From contig CALZYS010000014.1 of NCBI GenBank assembly GCA_945830345.1, forward strand, positions 1-33,721: a stretch of DNA of 33,721 nt, in the 5' to 3' direction. Made by a program: the position numbers and the translations under genes. This DNA is from an uncultured Prevotella sp. (GTDB lineage Bacteria > Bacteroidota > Bacteroidia > Bacteroidales > Bacteroidaceae). Under the pieces are notes generated by a model. That model was not told where the DNA came from. It made no database searches and saw nothing but the letters and a program-made list of their open reading frames with translations. How positions within the stretch are numbered: position 1 is the first letter of the stretch; every line of letters starts with the position of its first letter. Shown piece after piece: positions 19,318 to 28,470 of the stretch.

Positions 19318-20775
19318 TTATATGTCTTTGTTGAAATACACGAATTCTTTCACATCCCCGTTGACAACCATTCGGTATCTATTGATCGTCTTCTGGTCTA
19401 TGTGGCTGCGATTCTTGTCATGCAAATCCTTTGGATAAATAGCTGCTGCATGCAGCTTTTTCATCTCCGAAGGCAAATCTAATTCTGATGGAGGATATTT
19501 TCTATCCAATGCAAGGCACAGTGATGACAAAGCGAAATGATAACCATCCTTCAAATTGTCGATAGTTTGTTTCTCTTCATCCGTGATCCCATCTTTTTTC
19601 AATAACTTATGAAATCTCTTTTCCGACAATTTTTTATAGTATGTTGTGTATGTCCTTGGATTAGGCTCTTTGCCTTCTTGATGAATCAATGCTTCGTTTA
19701 CTAATGTACGAAAAGAGCTAACGCATAGTTTAGAATCCCATTTTGTCAACCCTAAATCATGACATGCAAGAAGTATTCCAAGGCGTTTATATATTGTTTC
19801 AAACGCATCGTATTCTAGTATAGACGGCAATATTGTTGTTACAAATTTATAAGAAGCAAGGTCTTTAAACAAATGTGGGTAATTTGACTCTCCTTTAAGC
19901 ATGAAATACGTTTTTATACTTTCGAGTGTTTCTTCCACATACCTAGCCTGTATCAAGGAATACATACATTCTTCAGATATCTCTTTCCTGTTATCGAAAA
20001 GATATCTTGCAGGATGCTTAGATTTTACAAATTCCTTTTCATAGCGACTATAATTCTTCTTATTGCTATTAATACAATGTTCAATTGCAATCATTTTTTG
20101 TTCATTATCATCCAAGCCATTTAGTGTTTCAAAAATGACGGATTTTAGTTTTTCTTTGTCATCTTTCCACCTTCCTTCTTTATATCTCTTGCAGATAGCT
20201 TCATATTTTGAGTCAAGTTCGTCACATAGTTTATCCTGATAATCACTCAATTCAACTAACATATTATATATACCAGTCAATTCATCTTTTACCCTACCAT
20301 ATATATAGTCTGCGTTATCAAGAAGATTTTCATGAGATTTATTGACTTCCTTATTTTTATTGAATGAATTATCTTTATATGCCTCGTTGTCCTTGTCAAT
20401 AACTTCACCAGAAGTCCATTCTCTATATCTGTTATTATAACAATCCCAGTACTCGTTCTCAATCAATACCTTTCCTTCATCTATTTTCTCCTTTTCCAAT
20501 ATTTTTATTCCTTTCTGAATATCAGCGGCTAACATATCGTAGTCGTAACCATTGTTATCTACAATACTATTTACAATGATGTCTTTCTCCATCTGAATGT
20601 CCGAAGAACGCTTGCGAAATTCCTTGGTGCAGAAATGCCATAATGCCACCTTTGACGATAGGGCATTAATGTTGAGGCCTCCGCAACCAGCAAACAAATC
20701 CATTACTTTCATAACTCTTTCGACGTTTTTTGTAATTCCTTCCATATATGATGTTTTATTAATGAAGAAAATCAA
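19318..20775 (-). CDS. Unknown charged protein with an N-terminal C5-methyltransferase motif I remnant (MDLFAGCGGL)
   Basis: 485-aa ORF; residues 'MKVMDLFAGCGGL' match the DNA-cytosine-methyltransferase start, the remainder shows no MTase motifs (no PCQ/ENV). Confidence 0.7.
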   Translation of the reverse strand: MIFFINKTSYMEGITKNVERVMKVMDLFAGCGGLNINALSSKVALWHFCTKEFRKRSSDIQMEKDIIVNSIVDNNGYDYDMLAADIQKGIKILEKEKIDEGKVLIENEYWDCYNNRYREWTSGEVIDKDNEAYKDNSFNKNKEVNKSHENLLDNADYIYGRVKDELTGIYNMLVELSDYQDKLCDELDSKYEAICKRYKEGRWKDDKEKLKSVIFETLNGLDDNEQKMIAIEHCINSNKKNYSRYEKEFVKSKHPARYLFDNRKEISEECMYSLIQARYVEETLESIKTYFMLKGESNYPHLFKDLASYKFVTTILPSILEYDAFETIYKRLGILLACHDLGLTKWDSKLCVSSFRTLVNEALIHQEGKEPNPRTYTTYYKKLSEKRFHKLLKKDGITDEEKQTIDNLKDGYHFALSSLCLALDRKYPPSELDLPSEMKKLHAAAIYPKDLHDKNRSHIDQKTINRYRMVVNGDVKEFVYFNKDI

Positions 20776-20788
20776 TTGTAAACGGCGG

Positions 20789-20962
20789 AGGCGATGCCTT
20801 TATCCCCAAGTGGAAGGCTCTGGTAAACCTGTACAAGTAAGGACGCAGTCATCCTCCTCACGCCGTAGTCATTCAGACTACAGGATGAGCGTTCTGTCCG
20901 TCCGCTTCTTGTACTTATTTTGAATTTACCAGATTCTCCACTAAGAAAACGAGACGACGCCT
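20789..20962. other. Large nested imperfect inverted repeat / candidate structured RNA or mini-element
   Basis: Nested stems: AGGCG/CGCCT, AGTGGA/TCCACT, TCTGGTAAA/TTTACCAGA, GTACAAG/CTTGTAC, GGAC/GTCC, CATCCT/AGGATG, GTAGTC/GACTAC with ATTCA loop. Confidence 0.75.
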
Positions 20963-20983
20963 ATCGTGTTTGTCTATATATGT

Positions 20984-22465
20984 TTATTTTTGTTTCAATC
21001 TTTCTATCATAGTCAATAGTTCTTCTATCTTCCCCACTATGCGGTGTTGCTCGGCAAGAGGGGGGAGAGGAAATACTGAGTCTGCAACTTTATCTGTATT
21101 AAGATTCTTAACTACCGCTCCTGCAACTTTTGATCCAAACTGTTTCTTTGCATATGGTGATAATAATAAATAATACAAAAAGTCTGAACAATAACACTTT
21201 TCATAATCAGACAATGAAAGCCATCCGTCATGAATACATCCTTCAATATTTGTAATATAAGGACGTCCAAAACTCATGGAATTTGTTAACAAGAAATCTC
21301 CAGGATATACTTTTCTAGTTTTATTTAATCCTTCGATTTTTATTTTCTCCTTACATGAGTTAATATATTTACCGTCTTTATCCGTATCTCCAATCTTTAT
21401 CCAGTTGATACCATCACTTGAATCTGTAAGATATTCCTTTATTGGTCTTGGAGAACCACCTCTTGCAATAATTGAGATCTCTCCCAATCTCACCCATTCC
21501 CAACTCTCAGGAATCTCAAAAGGCTTTTCCTCGTCCTTTATAGGAGCAAGAGGTTTGTCCTTTTTGATTTTCTTTTCTTCCACGAGTTTCTTCTTCTCTT
21601 CACGTATTCGTGCGAGAAGTGCTGATGCGGGCTCGTCTTTGTCGTTACGAGTGTCAAGTCTTCCCATAATGGCTTGCTGGAGAACACTCTTTTTAAGTTT
21701 CTCCGGAAGTTCATTATTCAGTTTATTCAACTTTGTTTGAGCCTCGTCATATTCTTCTACCAATGGTAATAGCTCTTCTATCTTCTCCACTATGCGGTGT
21801 TGCTCGGCAAGGGGGGGGAGAGGGATTATAAGATTGTTGAGACTTGTGGAATTAAGAGTTTTACCTTTAATTGCATCTTTTGAATCTCCCATATTTGACA
21901 ATAGTGGAAGAAGATAGAATAGATAATCTCTTATATAATTATTGTTATCGCATAATCTATCTATTGTAACAATAGCTTCGTTATGAAAGGCATCAATGTC
22001 TATTATTGACGTTCTCCCAACAGTTAATTTAAAACTCATTATTAATGAGCCAACATGACTTATCCTTTTAAAACAAGAGACTGCTGCTTTTTTAGATATA
22101 CTTTCTTTTGTTGTTTTTATATGTCCATATTCGGTCATATCTGAGATGGAAATCCAAGGGTAGTCGTTCTCACTCCAAAATGCAGCATTACCGCGTTCAG
22201 GAGTTTTACCAATATATAAACTTGTAACTTCCCCCAATCTCACCCATTCCCAACTCTCAGGAATCTCAAAAGGCTTTTCCTCTTCCTTTATAGGAGCAAG
22301 AGGTTTGTCCTTTTTAATTTTCTTTTCTTCCACGAGCCTCTTCTTCTCTTCACGTATTCGTGAGAGAAGTGCTGATGCTGGCTCATCGTTTGAGTCCTGA
22401 GGCACAAGCTTACCTTGGATGGCAAGCTGCAATATGGAGTTTTTCAGTTGCTGTCCGTTCATCAT
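20984..22465 (-). CDS. hsdS: Type I restriction-modification specificity subunit
   Basis: Two TRDs separated by repeated 'PLPPLAEQHRIVEKIEELLP' and 'PFEIPESWEWVRLGE' conserved regions. Confidence 0.97.
   Translation of the reverse strand: MMNGQQLKNSILQLAIQGKLVPQDSNDEPASALLSRIREEKKRLVEEKKIKKDKPLAPIKEEEKPFEIPESWEWVRLGEVTSLYIGKTPERGNAAFWSENDYPWISISDMTEYGHIKTTKESISKKAAVSCFKRISHVGSLIMSFKLTVGRTSIIDIDAFHNEAIVTIDRLCDNNNYIRDYLFYLLPLLSNMGDSKDAIKGKTLNSTSLNNLIIPLPPLAEQHRIVEKIEELLPLVEEYDEAQTKLNKLNNELPEKLKKSVLQQAIMGRLDTRNDKDEPASALLARIREEKKKLVEEKKIKKDKPLAPIKDEEKPFEIPESWEWVRLGEISIIARGGSPRPIKEYLTDSSDGINWIKIGDTDKDGKYINSCKEKIKIEGLNKTRKVYPGDFLLTNSMSFGRPYITNIEGCIHDGWLSLSDYEKCYCSDFLYYLLLSPYAKKQFGSKVAGAVVKNLNTDKVADSVFPLPPLAEQHRIVGKIEELLTMIERLKQK
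21483..21634. repeat. hsdS internal direct repeat, copy 1
   Basis: ~150 bp near-identical to 22233-22384 (offset 750 bp). Confidence 0.95.
22233..22384. repeat. hsdS internal direct repeat, copy 2
   Basis: See copy 1. Confidence 0.95.
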
Positions 22466-22466
22466 A

Positions 22467-24014
22467 TTATCCTTTGTCTGAAATTCCAAGAATACATTCT
22501 ATCGTTCTCAACGTTTCGTCTATCTTTGAGTCAATATGCTCTCTTTCTTTCCAATATTGCTTAAGAAGTTCCTCTGGAGTGAGAATTGTCACTTCTTCCT
22601 TCGGAAACTTGCATTGGTCAAAATTCAAGCCATTATCCACTAAATCTATCGGACTAAAACTCTTTGACTTTATGTTGCTTTCTCCAATAATGATCTCTTG
22701 CCTATTGTTCCACCATGCCTGAATGTCTTCCGTATGCTCTATTTTCATAGGCTTAGACTTGCTGAAATGCACATATCCGTCGGGCATGTCCATACGATAA
22801 AACCATGTCTCTTTTGTACTGTATCCTTCTGGTGCGTCATCTGCAACCTCATTATTGAAAAACAACACGTTTGTTGCAATGCTTGTATATGGCGCAAAGA
22901 TACTTCCTGGAAGACGTATTATTGTATGCAGATTAAATTCTTTCAGCAACCTCGTCTTGATGTTTATCTTGGCAGTGTCGTTGCCAAAAAGGAATCCGTC
23001 AGGTACCACAACACCAGCTCTTCCATTTTTCGCAAGTCTTTCCATTATCAACACCATAAACAAATCGGCGGTTTCCGATGATCGATATTCACTCTTGAAT
23101 CTTGTCTTTACGATTGCGTCAGTACTTCCTCCGTAAGGTGGATTCATTGCAATAACGTCCACCTTGCCGCTATCGTGATATTGGCTAAGGTCAACATTCA
23201 GAGAGTCCATGTGATATAATTCAGGATTCTCTATGCCATTGAGCATAATGTTTGTGGCAGATAGTAGATATGGGAATGGTTTCCACTCTTGACCGACAAC
23301 ACTGTTTTGATATATTGCAATATCCTCTGAGCAGACGCATTGAGCAAAAATATACTTCAAGGCAGAAACGAGGAAACCGCCCGTTCCCATAGCGAAATCA
23401 CCTACCTTTTCGCCAAGCCTTGGATTCAACATCTTTATAATAAAATCCGTCAAGCCTCTTGGGGTGTAAAATTCACCGGCGTTACCAGCCGATTGAAGGT
23501 CTTTCAGAATATCCTCGTATATATCACCAAACAGATGGCTATCATTATTGTCAAGGAAGTCAATCTCGTCTATTACGTCAATCACTTGGCGAAGCAAAAC
23601 TCCATTCTTCATATATTGATGTGCCTCCATAAACACATCCCTTACAATGGCCTTTCCTCGTGGCGTTTCGTGGTCAACTTTTATTCCTTTGTATTTGCCG
23701 TCGATGGAGTTGCTGCCTTGAAGAACAGGGAATAGGGTATTGTCAATGAAATAACGAAGAGAATCTCCTGTCATAACGTCTCCCCTTATCTTGCCTTCTT
23801 CATCTTTTGAATGTGCCCAGTTTCTCCATCTTAAGTCTTCGGGAATAATACTCTCAAATTCCTCATTTTCAAGTTCCCATTCTTCCTCTTGTGCATCATA
23901 CACTTTGAGGAATAAAATCCACACCATTTGCTCTATGCGCTGAGCATCGCCATTCACACCAGCGTCACTGCGCATGATGTTCTGTATTCTCTTGATAATA
24001 TTGTTTACTGCCAT
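22467..24014 (-). CDS. hsdM: Type I restriction-modification methyltransferase subunit
   Basis: 'GEFYTPRGLTDFIIKMLNPRLGEKVGDFAMGTGGFL' and 'VDVIAMNPPYGGS' (NPPY). Confidence 0.98.
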   Translation of the reverse strand: MAVNNIIKRIQNIMRSDAGVNGDAQRIEQMVWILFLKVYDAQEEEWELENEEFESIIPEDLRWRNWAHSKDEEGKIRGDVMTGDSLRYFIDNTLFPVLQGSNSIDGKYKGIKVDHETPRGKAIVRDVFMEAHQYMKNGVLLRQVIDVIDEIDFLDNNDSHLFGDIYEDILKDLQSAGNAGEFYTPRGLTDFIIKMLNPRLGEKVGDFAMGTGGFLVSALKYIFAQCVCSEDIAIYQNSVVGQEWKPFPYLLSATNIMLNGIENPELYHMDSLNVDLSQYHDSGKVDVIAMNPPYGGSTDAIVKTRFKSEYRSSETADLFMVLIMERLAKNGRAGVVVPDGFLFGNDTAKINIKTRLLKEFNLHTIIRLPGSIFAPYTSIATNVLFFNNEVADDAPEGYSTKETWFYRMDMPDGYVHFSKSKPMKIEHTEDIQAWWNNRQEIIIGESNIKSKSFSPIDLVDNGLNFDQCKFPKEEVTILTPEELLKQYWKEREHIDSKIDETLRTIECILGISDKG

Positions 24015-24021
24015 GTTTATA

Positions 24022-26376
24022 TTATGCTATTTCATAAAGTTCGTTTTCAATTTCACTTATTGCTTCTTCATAACCCTTGCGGTTGTTGAACAGACGTATT
24101 ATCTTTGGCTTCTTGCCAAACTTGCTGAACAGTGACAAATCGAGCACGCTAAGACTTTCGATGTCAGTAACTCCTGTTTCTGCATACTGTTCAAGAAGTG
24201 CTTCAATCACTTCACGCGCTTTTTCACCATATTTGGCAAAACAGTTGCGCTTTTTCACGTTGTCTATTCTTTCACGCCTTGTCAGTGGTTTTTCTCCATA
24301 AGCCAAATGACAGATAATGTCAAACTCATCCATTCCTTCCCACTCGGGGTGAGTCTTCTTTATATCTTCGAGCCAAACACTGTTGTCTTTCAGTTCGTCC
24401 AGCACAGCTTTCTTCCTGTCGGCACTCTCCCATGCTCCACGGAAAATATCAAGAGTAGGATATTTTCCGAGTATGTTTCTCTTAGTGAAGTCAGTGAATT
24501 TTTCTGTGACAAGTTGTCCGTTAGCTCCGAGATACATCACTTTCTCATTCACTATCTTTACTTCTCCACCTGTGACATAATACTTTTTCGGTTGTTCGTT
24601 ATTATTGTCTTCTTGTGGCCCGCTTTGTTGTGGCTTTTCTTCATTATCGTTTTTTTTGCTCGCAGAAAACTCTCTCTTATCATCGATTTCGTCAAAATCA
24701 CTTTCAAAGAATTTATTTGTCACACCTCTGAAATCGAGTATGGCGAAACTCATTTTCCCTGTTTTCTCGTGTATTCTTGTTCCACGACCAATCATCTGTT
24801 TAAACTCAGTGGGACTGCCCACTTCCTTGTCAATGACAATCAGTTCGCACGTCTTGCAATCCACTCCAGTTGTCAGGAGCATACTTGTTGTAGCGATGAC
24901 AGGGTAGTCGCTATATGGATCAATAAAGCTGTCAAGCAGTTGCTTGCCAACCCTATCGCTGCTCGTGATTCTTACAACATATCTGTTGTCTTTGTTATAT
25001 TCTTTTTTATTGAATTCAATAAGCAAGTCGCGCATTAGTGCTGCCTCATCCTCTCGTGGACAGAACACAATGGTCTTTTTCATCTTACCAACTTCGTTTA
25101 GCATCTGAGTGATTCTTTTTGCAACAACTCTCTGCCTGTTCATCAGTTGGATATTATTGCCGAAATCATAACGCACAAATATGCTTTTATCTATTTCTTG
25201 ACCCAACAAATCTTTCTCGTCAGGCAATGGGATATAGCCTTCAAGATCTTTATTCAGTGTTGATTGCACAACCTTGTATGGTGCAAGGAATCCGTCCTGA
25301 ATACCTTGAATCAGTGAATATTTGAATATAGGTTCACCAAAATACTCTATATTACTACCACCATTGGCATCTCTTGGAGTGGCTGTCATACCAATCTGCA
25401 CAGCTGATGAAAAATACCGCAATATCTCTTTCCACTGCGAGTCATCCTTCACACTTGAACGGTGACACTCGTCAATCATTATGAGGCCGAATGCGTCTTT
25501 GTCAAACGACTCGTATGGTTGTTTCTCTCCTTCTTCCAACTCGTCGGCGTTCTTAACCAACTGTGTGTATAATGACATGTATATTTGATGAGAACCGTCA
25601 ATTTTCCTCTCTCGTATCTTTGTCATCTTGCTTCCAAACGGCTTAAAGTCATTGGCCATTGTCTGGTCGATAAGCACGTTTCTGTCGGCAAGATACAACA
25701 CCTTCCATGTTGGGTTAGCCTGTGTCAGTCGCCAAATAATCTGAAATGCGGTATATGTCTTTCCAGTTCCTGTAGCCATCACGAGCAATCCTCGCTTGTT
25801 GCCCTTTGCCACATGTTCAATAGTGCGGTTGATGGCAATGCGCTGATAATAGCGAGGAGGATACACGTCATAGCTTGTGTAATATGGTTGGTCTATGACT
25901 TTCTCAACGTCAGGAGTGATGTGGTTGAGTTCAGCATACATTCTTTTGAGTTCATCAGGCGATGGAAACTCATTCATTTCTATGTCTTTCTCTGGCTGCT
26001 CCTTGTCAAGACGATTATAGAATCTGAATTTGCTTCCATTGCTGCTGAAGGCGAAAGGCACATCAAACTCCTTCGACATCATTGTAATGTCGTTAGCATA
26101 ATCAATGGCTTGTTGAATACCATCGTAATGAGCATGTTCACCGCTTTTAGCCTCCACGATGGCAATAGGGTAGTTGTCATCACTCAGAAGAACATAATCA
26201 ACCTTCTTCCTCTTTCCACGATGTTTCAATCCGTCGCGCACTATAATCTCACCATCCGTATAGCTCCATTCCATACGAATGTGTGATTTGTCCCATCCCG
26301 CTTTTTCGAGATAAGGCGTAATAAGTTGATATTTTATGTCCTCTTCAGTAAGAGGCTTGTTGAACATATCTGCCAT
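24022..26376 (-). CDS. hsdR: Type I restriction endonuclease subunit R
   Basis: Nuclease 'VDYVLLSDDNYPIAIVEAKSG', helicase 'MATGTGKTYTAFQI', 'IDECHRSS'; start reassigned to MADMFNKPLTEED at 26376. Confidence 0.97.
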   Translation of the reverse strand: MADMFNKPLTEEDIKYQLITPYLEKAGWDKSHIRMEWSYTDGEIIVRDGLKHRGKRKKVDYVLLSDDNYPIAIVEAKSGEHAHYDGIQQAIDYANDITMMSKEFDVPFAFSSNGSKFRFYNRLDKEQPEKDIEMNEFPSPDELKRMYAELNHITPDVEKVIDQPYYTSYDVYPPRYYQRIAINRTIEHVAKGNKRGLLVMATGTGKTYTAFQIIWRLTQANPTWKVLYLADRNVLIDQTMANDFKPFGSKMTKIRERKIDGSHQIYMSLYTQLVKNADELEEGEKQPYESFDKDAFGLIMIDECHRSSVKDDSQWKEILRYFSSAVQIGMTATPRDANGGSNIEYFGEPIFKYSLIQGIQDGFLAPYKVVQSTLNKDLEGYIPLPDEKDLLGQEIDKSIFVRYDFGNNIQLMNRQRVVAKRITQMLNEVGKMKKTIVFCPREDEAALMRDLLIEFNKKEYNKDNRYVVRITSSDRVGKQLLDSFIDPYSDYPVIATTSMLLTTGVDCKTCELIVIDKEVGSPTEFKQMIGRGTRIHEKTGKMSFAILDFRGVTNKFFESDFDEIDDKREFSASKKNDNEEKPQQSGPQEDNNNEQPKKYYVTGGEVKIVNEKVMYLGANGQLVTEKFTDFTKRNILGKYPTLDIFRGAWESADRKKAVLDELKDNSVWLEDIKKTHPEWEGMDEFDIICHLAYGEKPLTRRERIDNVKKRNCFAKYGEKAREVIEALLEQYAETGVTDIESLSVLDLSLFSKFGKKPKIIRLFNNRKGYEEAISEIENELYEIA

Positions 26377-26447
26377 AAACGATTGTATTATTATTCTACT
26401 GAACCATTCAAAATCAAAACGATTATCAATTATGTGTATTCCTTTAA

Positions 26448-26825
26448 TCAGTACTTTTCCATAATAGCGGTCTGCTCCCACTCGAACCCGTTTCCATTCT
26501 CGGTGAAAGTGACCTTCCTCTTGAATCCGCCGTCAACGACAAGATACGTCCCGTCAAAGGAGTACGTGCCCTGCTTGCGTATTTCGCCCGCCTCGTAGCT
26601 TTTCGGGTCATCGTACACGATATGGGTCCCGTCGGACTTGAAGGCGTGCACATACCCTCTGCCCTGCCATCCACGAAAACTGTGGGTATCGTCATGCCAA
26701 TAGTACGTTTCCTTCCACACACCGACAATCCTGCCTGCCTGCTCGTTGTCGTCGTCGTCACTGCCACACGAGGTTAATACCATAGGCATAAGAGCCATCA
26801 CCATCAAAAACATTAATTTCTTCAT
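26448..26825 (-). CDS. Lipocalin-like lipoprotein
   Basis: Lipobox 'MVLTSCGSDDDD'; 'IVGVWKETYYW' lipocalin-like pattern; start at MKKLMF. Confidence 0.8.
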   Translation of the reverse strand: MKKLMFLMVMALMPMVLTSCGSDDDDNEQAGRIVGVWKETYYWHDDTHSFRGWQGRGYVHAFKSDGTHIVYDDPKSYEAGEIRKQGTYSFDGTYLVVDGGFKRKVTFTENGNGFEWEQTAIMEKY

Positions 26826-26832
26826 AATCTTC

Positions 26833-26872
26833 TTCCAGACACATATTTCAGCCACTAGGTCTGGTGTTGGCG
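26833..26872 (-). repeat. Leader element copy 1
   Basis: TTCCAGACACATATTTCAGCCACTAGGTCTGGTGTTGGCG (+ strand), ending 8 bp upstream of the start at 26825. Confidence 0.9.
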
Positions 26873-26927
26873 TTTTGTTATTGTTTATTATTCATTTAAT
26901 CATGCTATAGTAATTTCTTTTCTCCAT

Positions 26928-27767
26928 TCAGAAAGCAAGAACGATATCACTATCTCCATTGTTTATATGATTACCGTATTTTCTATTAAACCCATCAAGC
27001 AGCATGGCATTCGCCCCTCTGTTGAAATTCTTCCTGTGGGTATTGTCCACTTTTGCATGACAATGAATGCACAAGCATTTCAAGTTGTTGGGGCTATTGT
27101 CGGTTTTATCCCCATTTATATGGTGTACTTGAATAAATTGTCTGTCGAATGGATCTTCGATTGTTATGCCACATTCTTCACATGTGTAGTTGTGGGACTC
27201 ACGATATTCCCTGCTGATTTTTTCCCAATCCTTGGTATATCCAAATATGTCAACCTCTGCTTTCTTTTTTGGCGTAGCTTCGGCATCTTTTGCTTGCTTG
27301 AGGAGTTCGACAAATTCGCTCGAGTTCTTACCTTGATAGCTTATTGCCATTTTTGCGCAATAAGAACATAGCTTCAAACATGACACTTCCTTGTCTATAT
27401 AATCATCATCTCGATCCCTAACCATCACTACATCCGTATTGGCACGGCGATAGTCATGGAATCTTCCTTTGTTAATGAAATCTTGTATTACCTCACATCT
27501 GTGTGTGTGATATCGTGGTTTACCAAATTGACTCAAATAATAGTCTCTTTTATACAGGAATATCTGCTGCTTGGATTTCGTCACGTCGTCATTAAGGAAT
27601 ATACCTTCATCGGTAAATTCCATCTTGTTGCGGACATCGTCCAGCTCCACTTCCACGTTTTCAATCTCACGATAACCTTTTGCTTCCTCGACGATATAGC
27701 CTTTAGAAGTAAGCAGACTTTTGAGACCTTCAAACTTGTATATAGGTTCCTCTTTATCCATAATCAT
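26928..27767 (-). CDS. HNH endonuclease, ZorE-like position in a MotA/MotB operon
   Basis: 'YTCEECGITIEDPFDRQFIQVHHINGDKTDNSPNNLKCLCIHCHAKVD' HNH domain; 4-nt overlap with the upstream gene. Confidence 0.85.
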   Translation of the reverse strand: MIMDKEEPIYKFEGLKSLLTSKGYIVEEAKGYREIENVEVELDDVRNKMEFTDEGIFLNDDVTKSKQQIFLYKRDYYLSQFGKPRYHTHRCEVIQDFINKGRFHDYRRANTDVVMVRDRDDDYIDKEVSCLKLCSYCAKMAISYQGKNSSEFVELLKQAKDAEATPKKKAEVDIFGYTKDWEKISREYRESHNYTCEECGITIEDPFDRQFIQVHHINGDKTDNSPNNLKCLCIHCHAKVDNTHRKNFNRGANAMLLDGFNRKYGNHINNGDSDIVLAF

Positions 27768-28462
27768 TTATTCTTTTCTACGAAGTTTTCCAATATTTCC
27801 TCACCTGTTGTCACTATTCTTAGTTCCACACGGCGCGAACGCTCCAAGTCAATAGGCGTGTTCTTCTTTATCGTGTATTCTCCGTTACTATCAAGAGACT
27901 TGCCGTATGAAAGACCATTTGACGTAAACCAGTATTCAAGCAGTCTTTTTTGATTATCATCGTATTTCTGATATACAGGCATATTCCTGAAATATCTGAG
28001 TACACTCAACGATCGTAGCTGAGAAAGCATGACATTTGCTATGTATGGGTCTTTGTCGAGCTGTGGCATAGGCACATTGTCAGTATGTCCTTCAATCCTG
28101 ATTTCCTTAATGTTTTTCCTTAGGCTGTCATTGAGCAATATGTCGAAATATCTCGGAAGGAAATCATCAAGGATTTGCTGGAATTGAGGTGTAAGTTGCC
28201 AGCTTCCTTGGGCAAACAGAACTGTAGGATTGTTGAATTTCATAGACAAGTCCTTGCCTATTGTCATTTGCCATTTAAGTGTGTCGCCTTCGAACTCATG
28301 AACCAACTTGTCGTGAAGTTTCTGCTTCGTCTCGACATATTCAGTCAAAACGGATTGATTCTTCGACACCTGTGACATATAAGCCACGGCAATGAACAAA
28401 AATATCACCATCAGTCCTGTCATCAAGTCAGACACTGACATCCATACATTATGCTTTGCCAT
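27764..28462 (-). CDS. ZorB-like MotB/OmpA-domain protein
   Basis: 'MSVSDLMTGLMVIFLFIAVAYM' TM with Asp, 'EIRIEGHTDNVP' OmpA peptidoglycan-binding motif. Confidence 0.88.
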   Translation of the reverse strand: MAKHNVWMSVSDLMTGLMVIFLFIAVAYMSQVSKNQSVLTEYVETKQKLHDKLVHEFEGDTLKWQMTIGKDLSMKFNNPTVLFAQGSWQLTPQFQQILDDFLPRYFDILLNDSLRKNIKEIRIEGHTDNVPMPQLDKDPYIANVMLSQLRSLSVLRYFRNMPVYQKYDDNQKRLLEYWFTSNGLSYGKSLDSNGEYTIKKNTPIDLERSRRVELRIVTTGEEILENFVEKNK

Positions 28463-28470
28463 ATATTACT

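Noticed and set aside
20789-20962. Interpretation of the nested hairpin as a canonical integron attC site or a retron msr-msd
   Set aside because: No RYYYAAC/GTTRRRY core sites at the ends, no integrase and no reverse transcriptase in the window; left as an unassigned structure.
24307-26286. Plus-strand ORFs (243 aa, 233 aa) opposite hsdR
   Set aside because: Antisense to strong helicase/nuclease motifs; no recognisable domain.
26826-26855. N-terminal 'MAEICVW' extensions of the ORFs at 26855 and 31831
   Set aside because: Encoded by the repeated leader element; true starts are the MKK... signal-peptide methionines, and the extension is not in frame in all copies.
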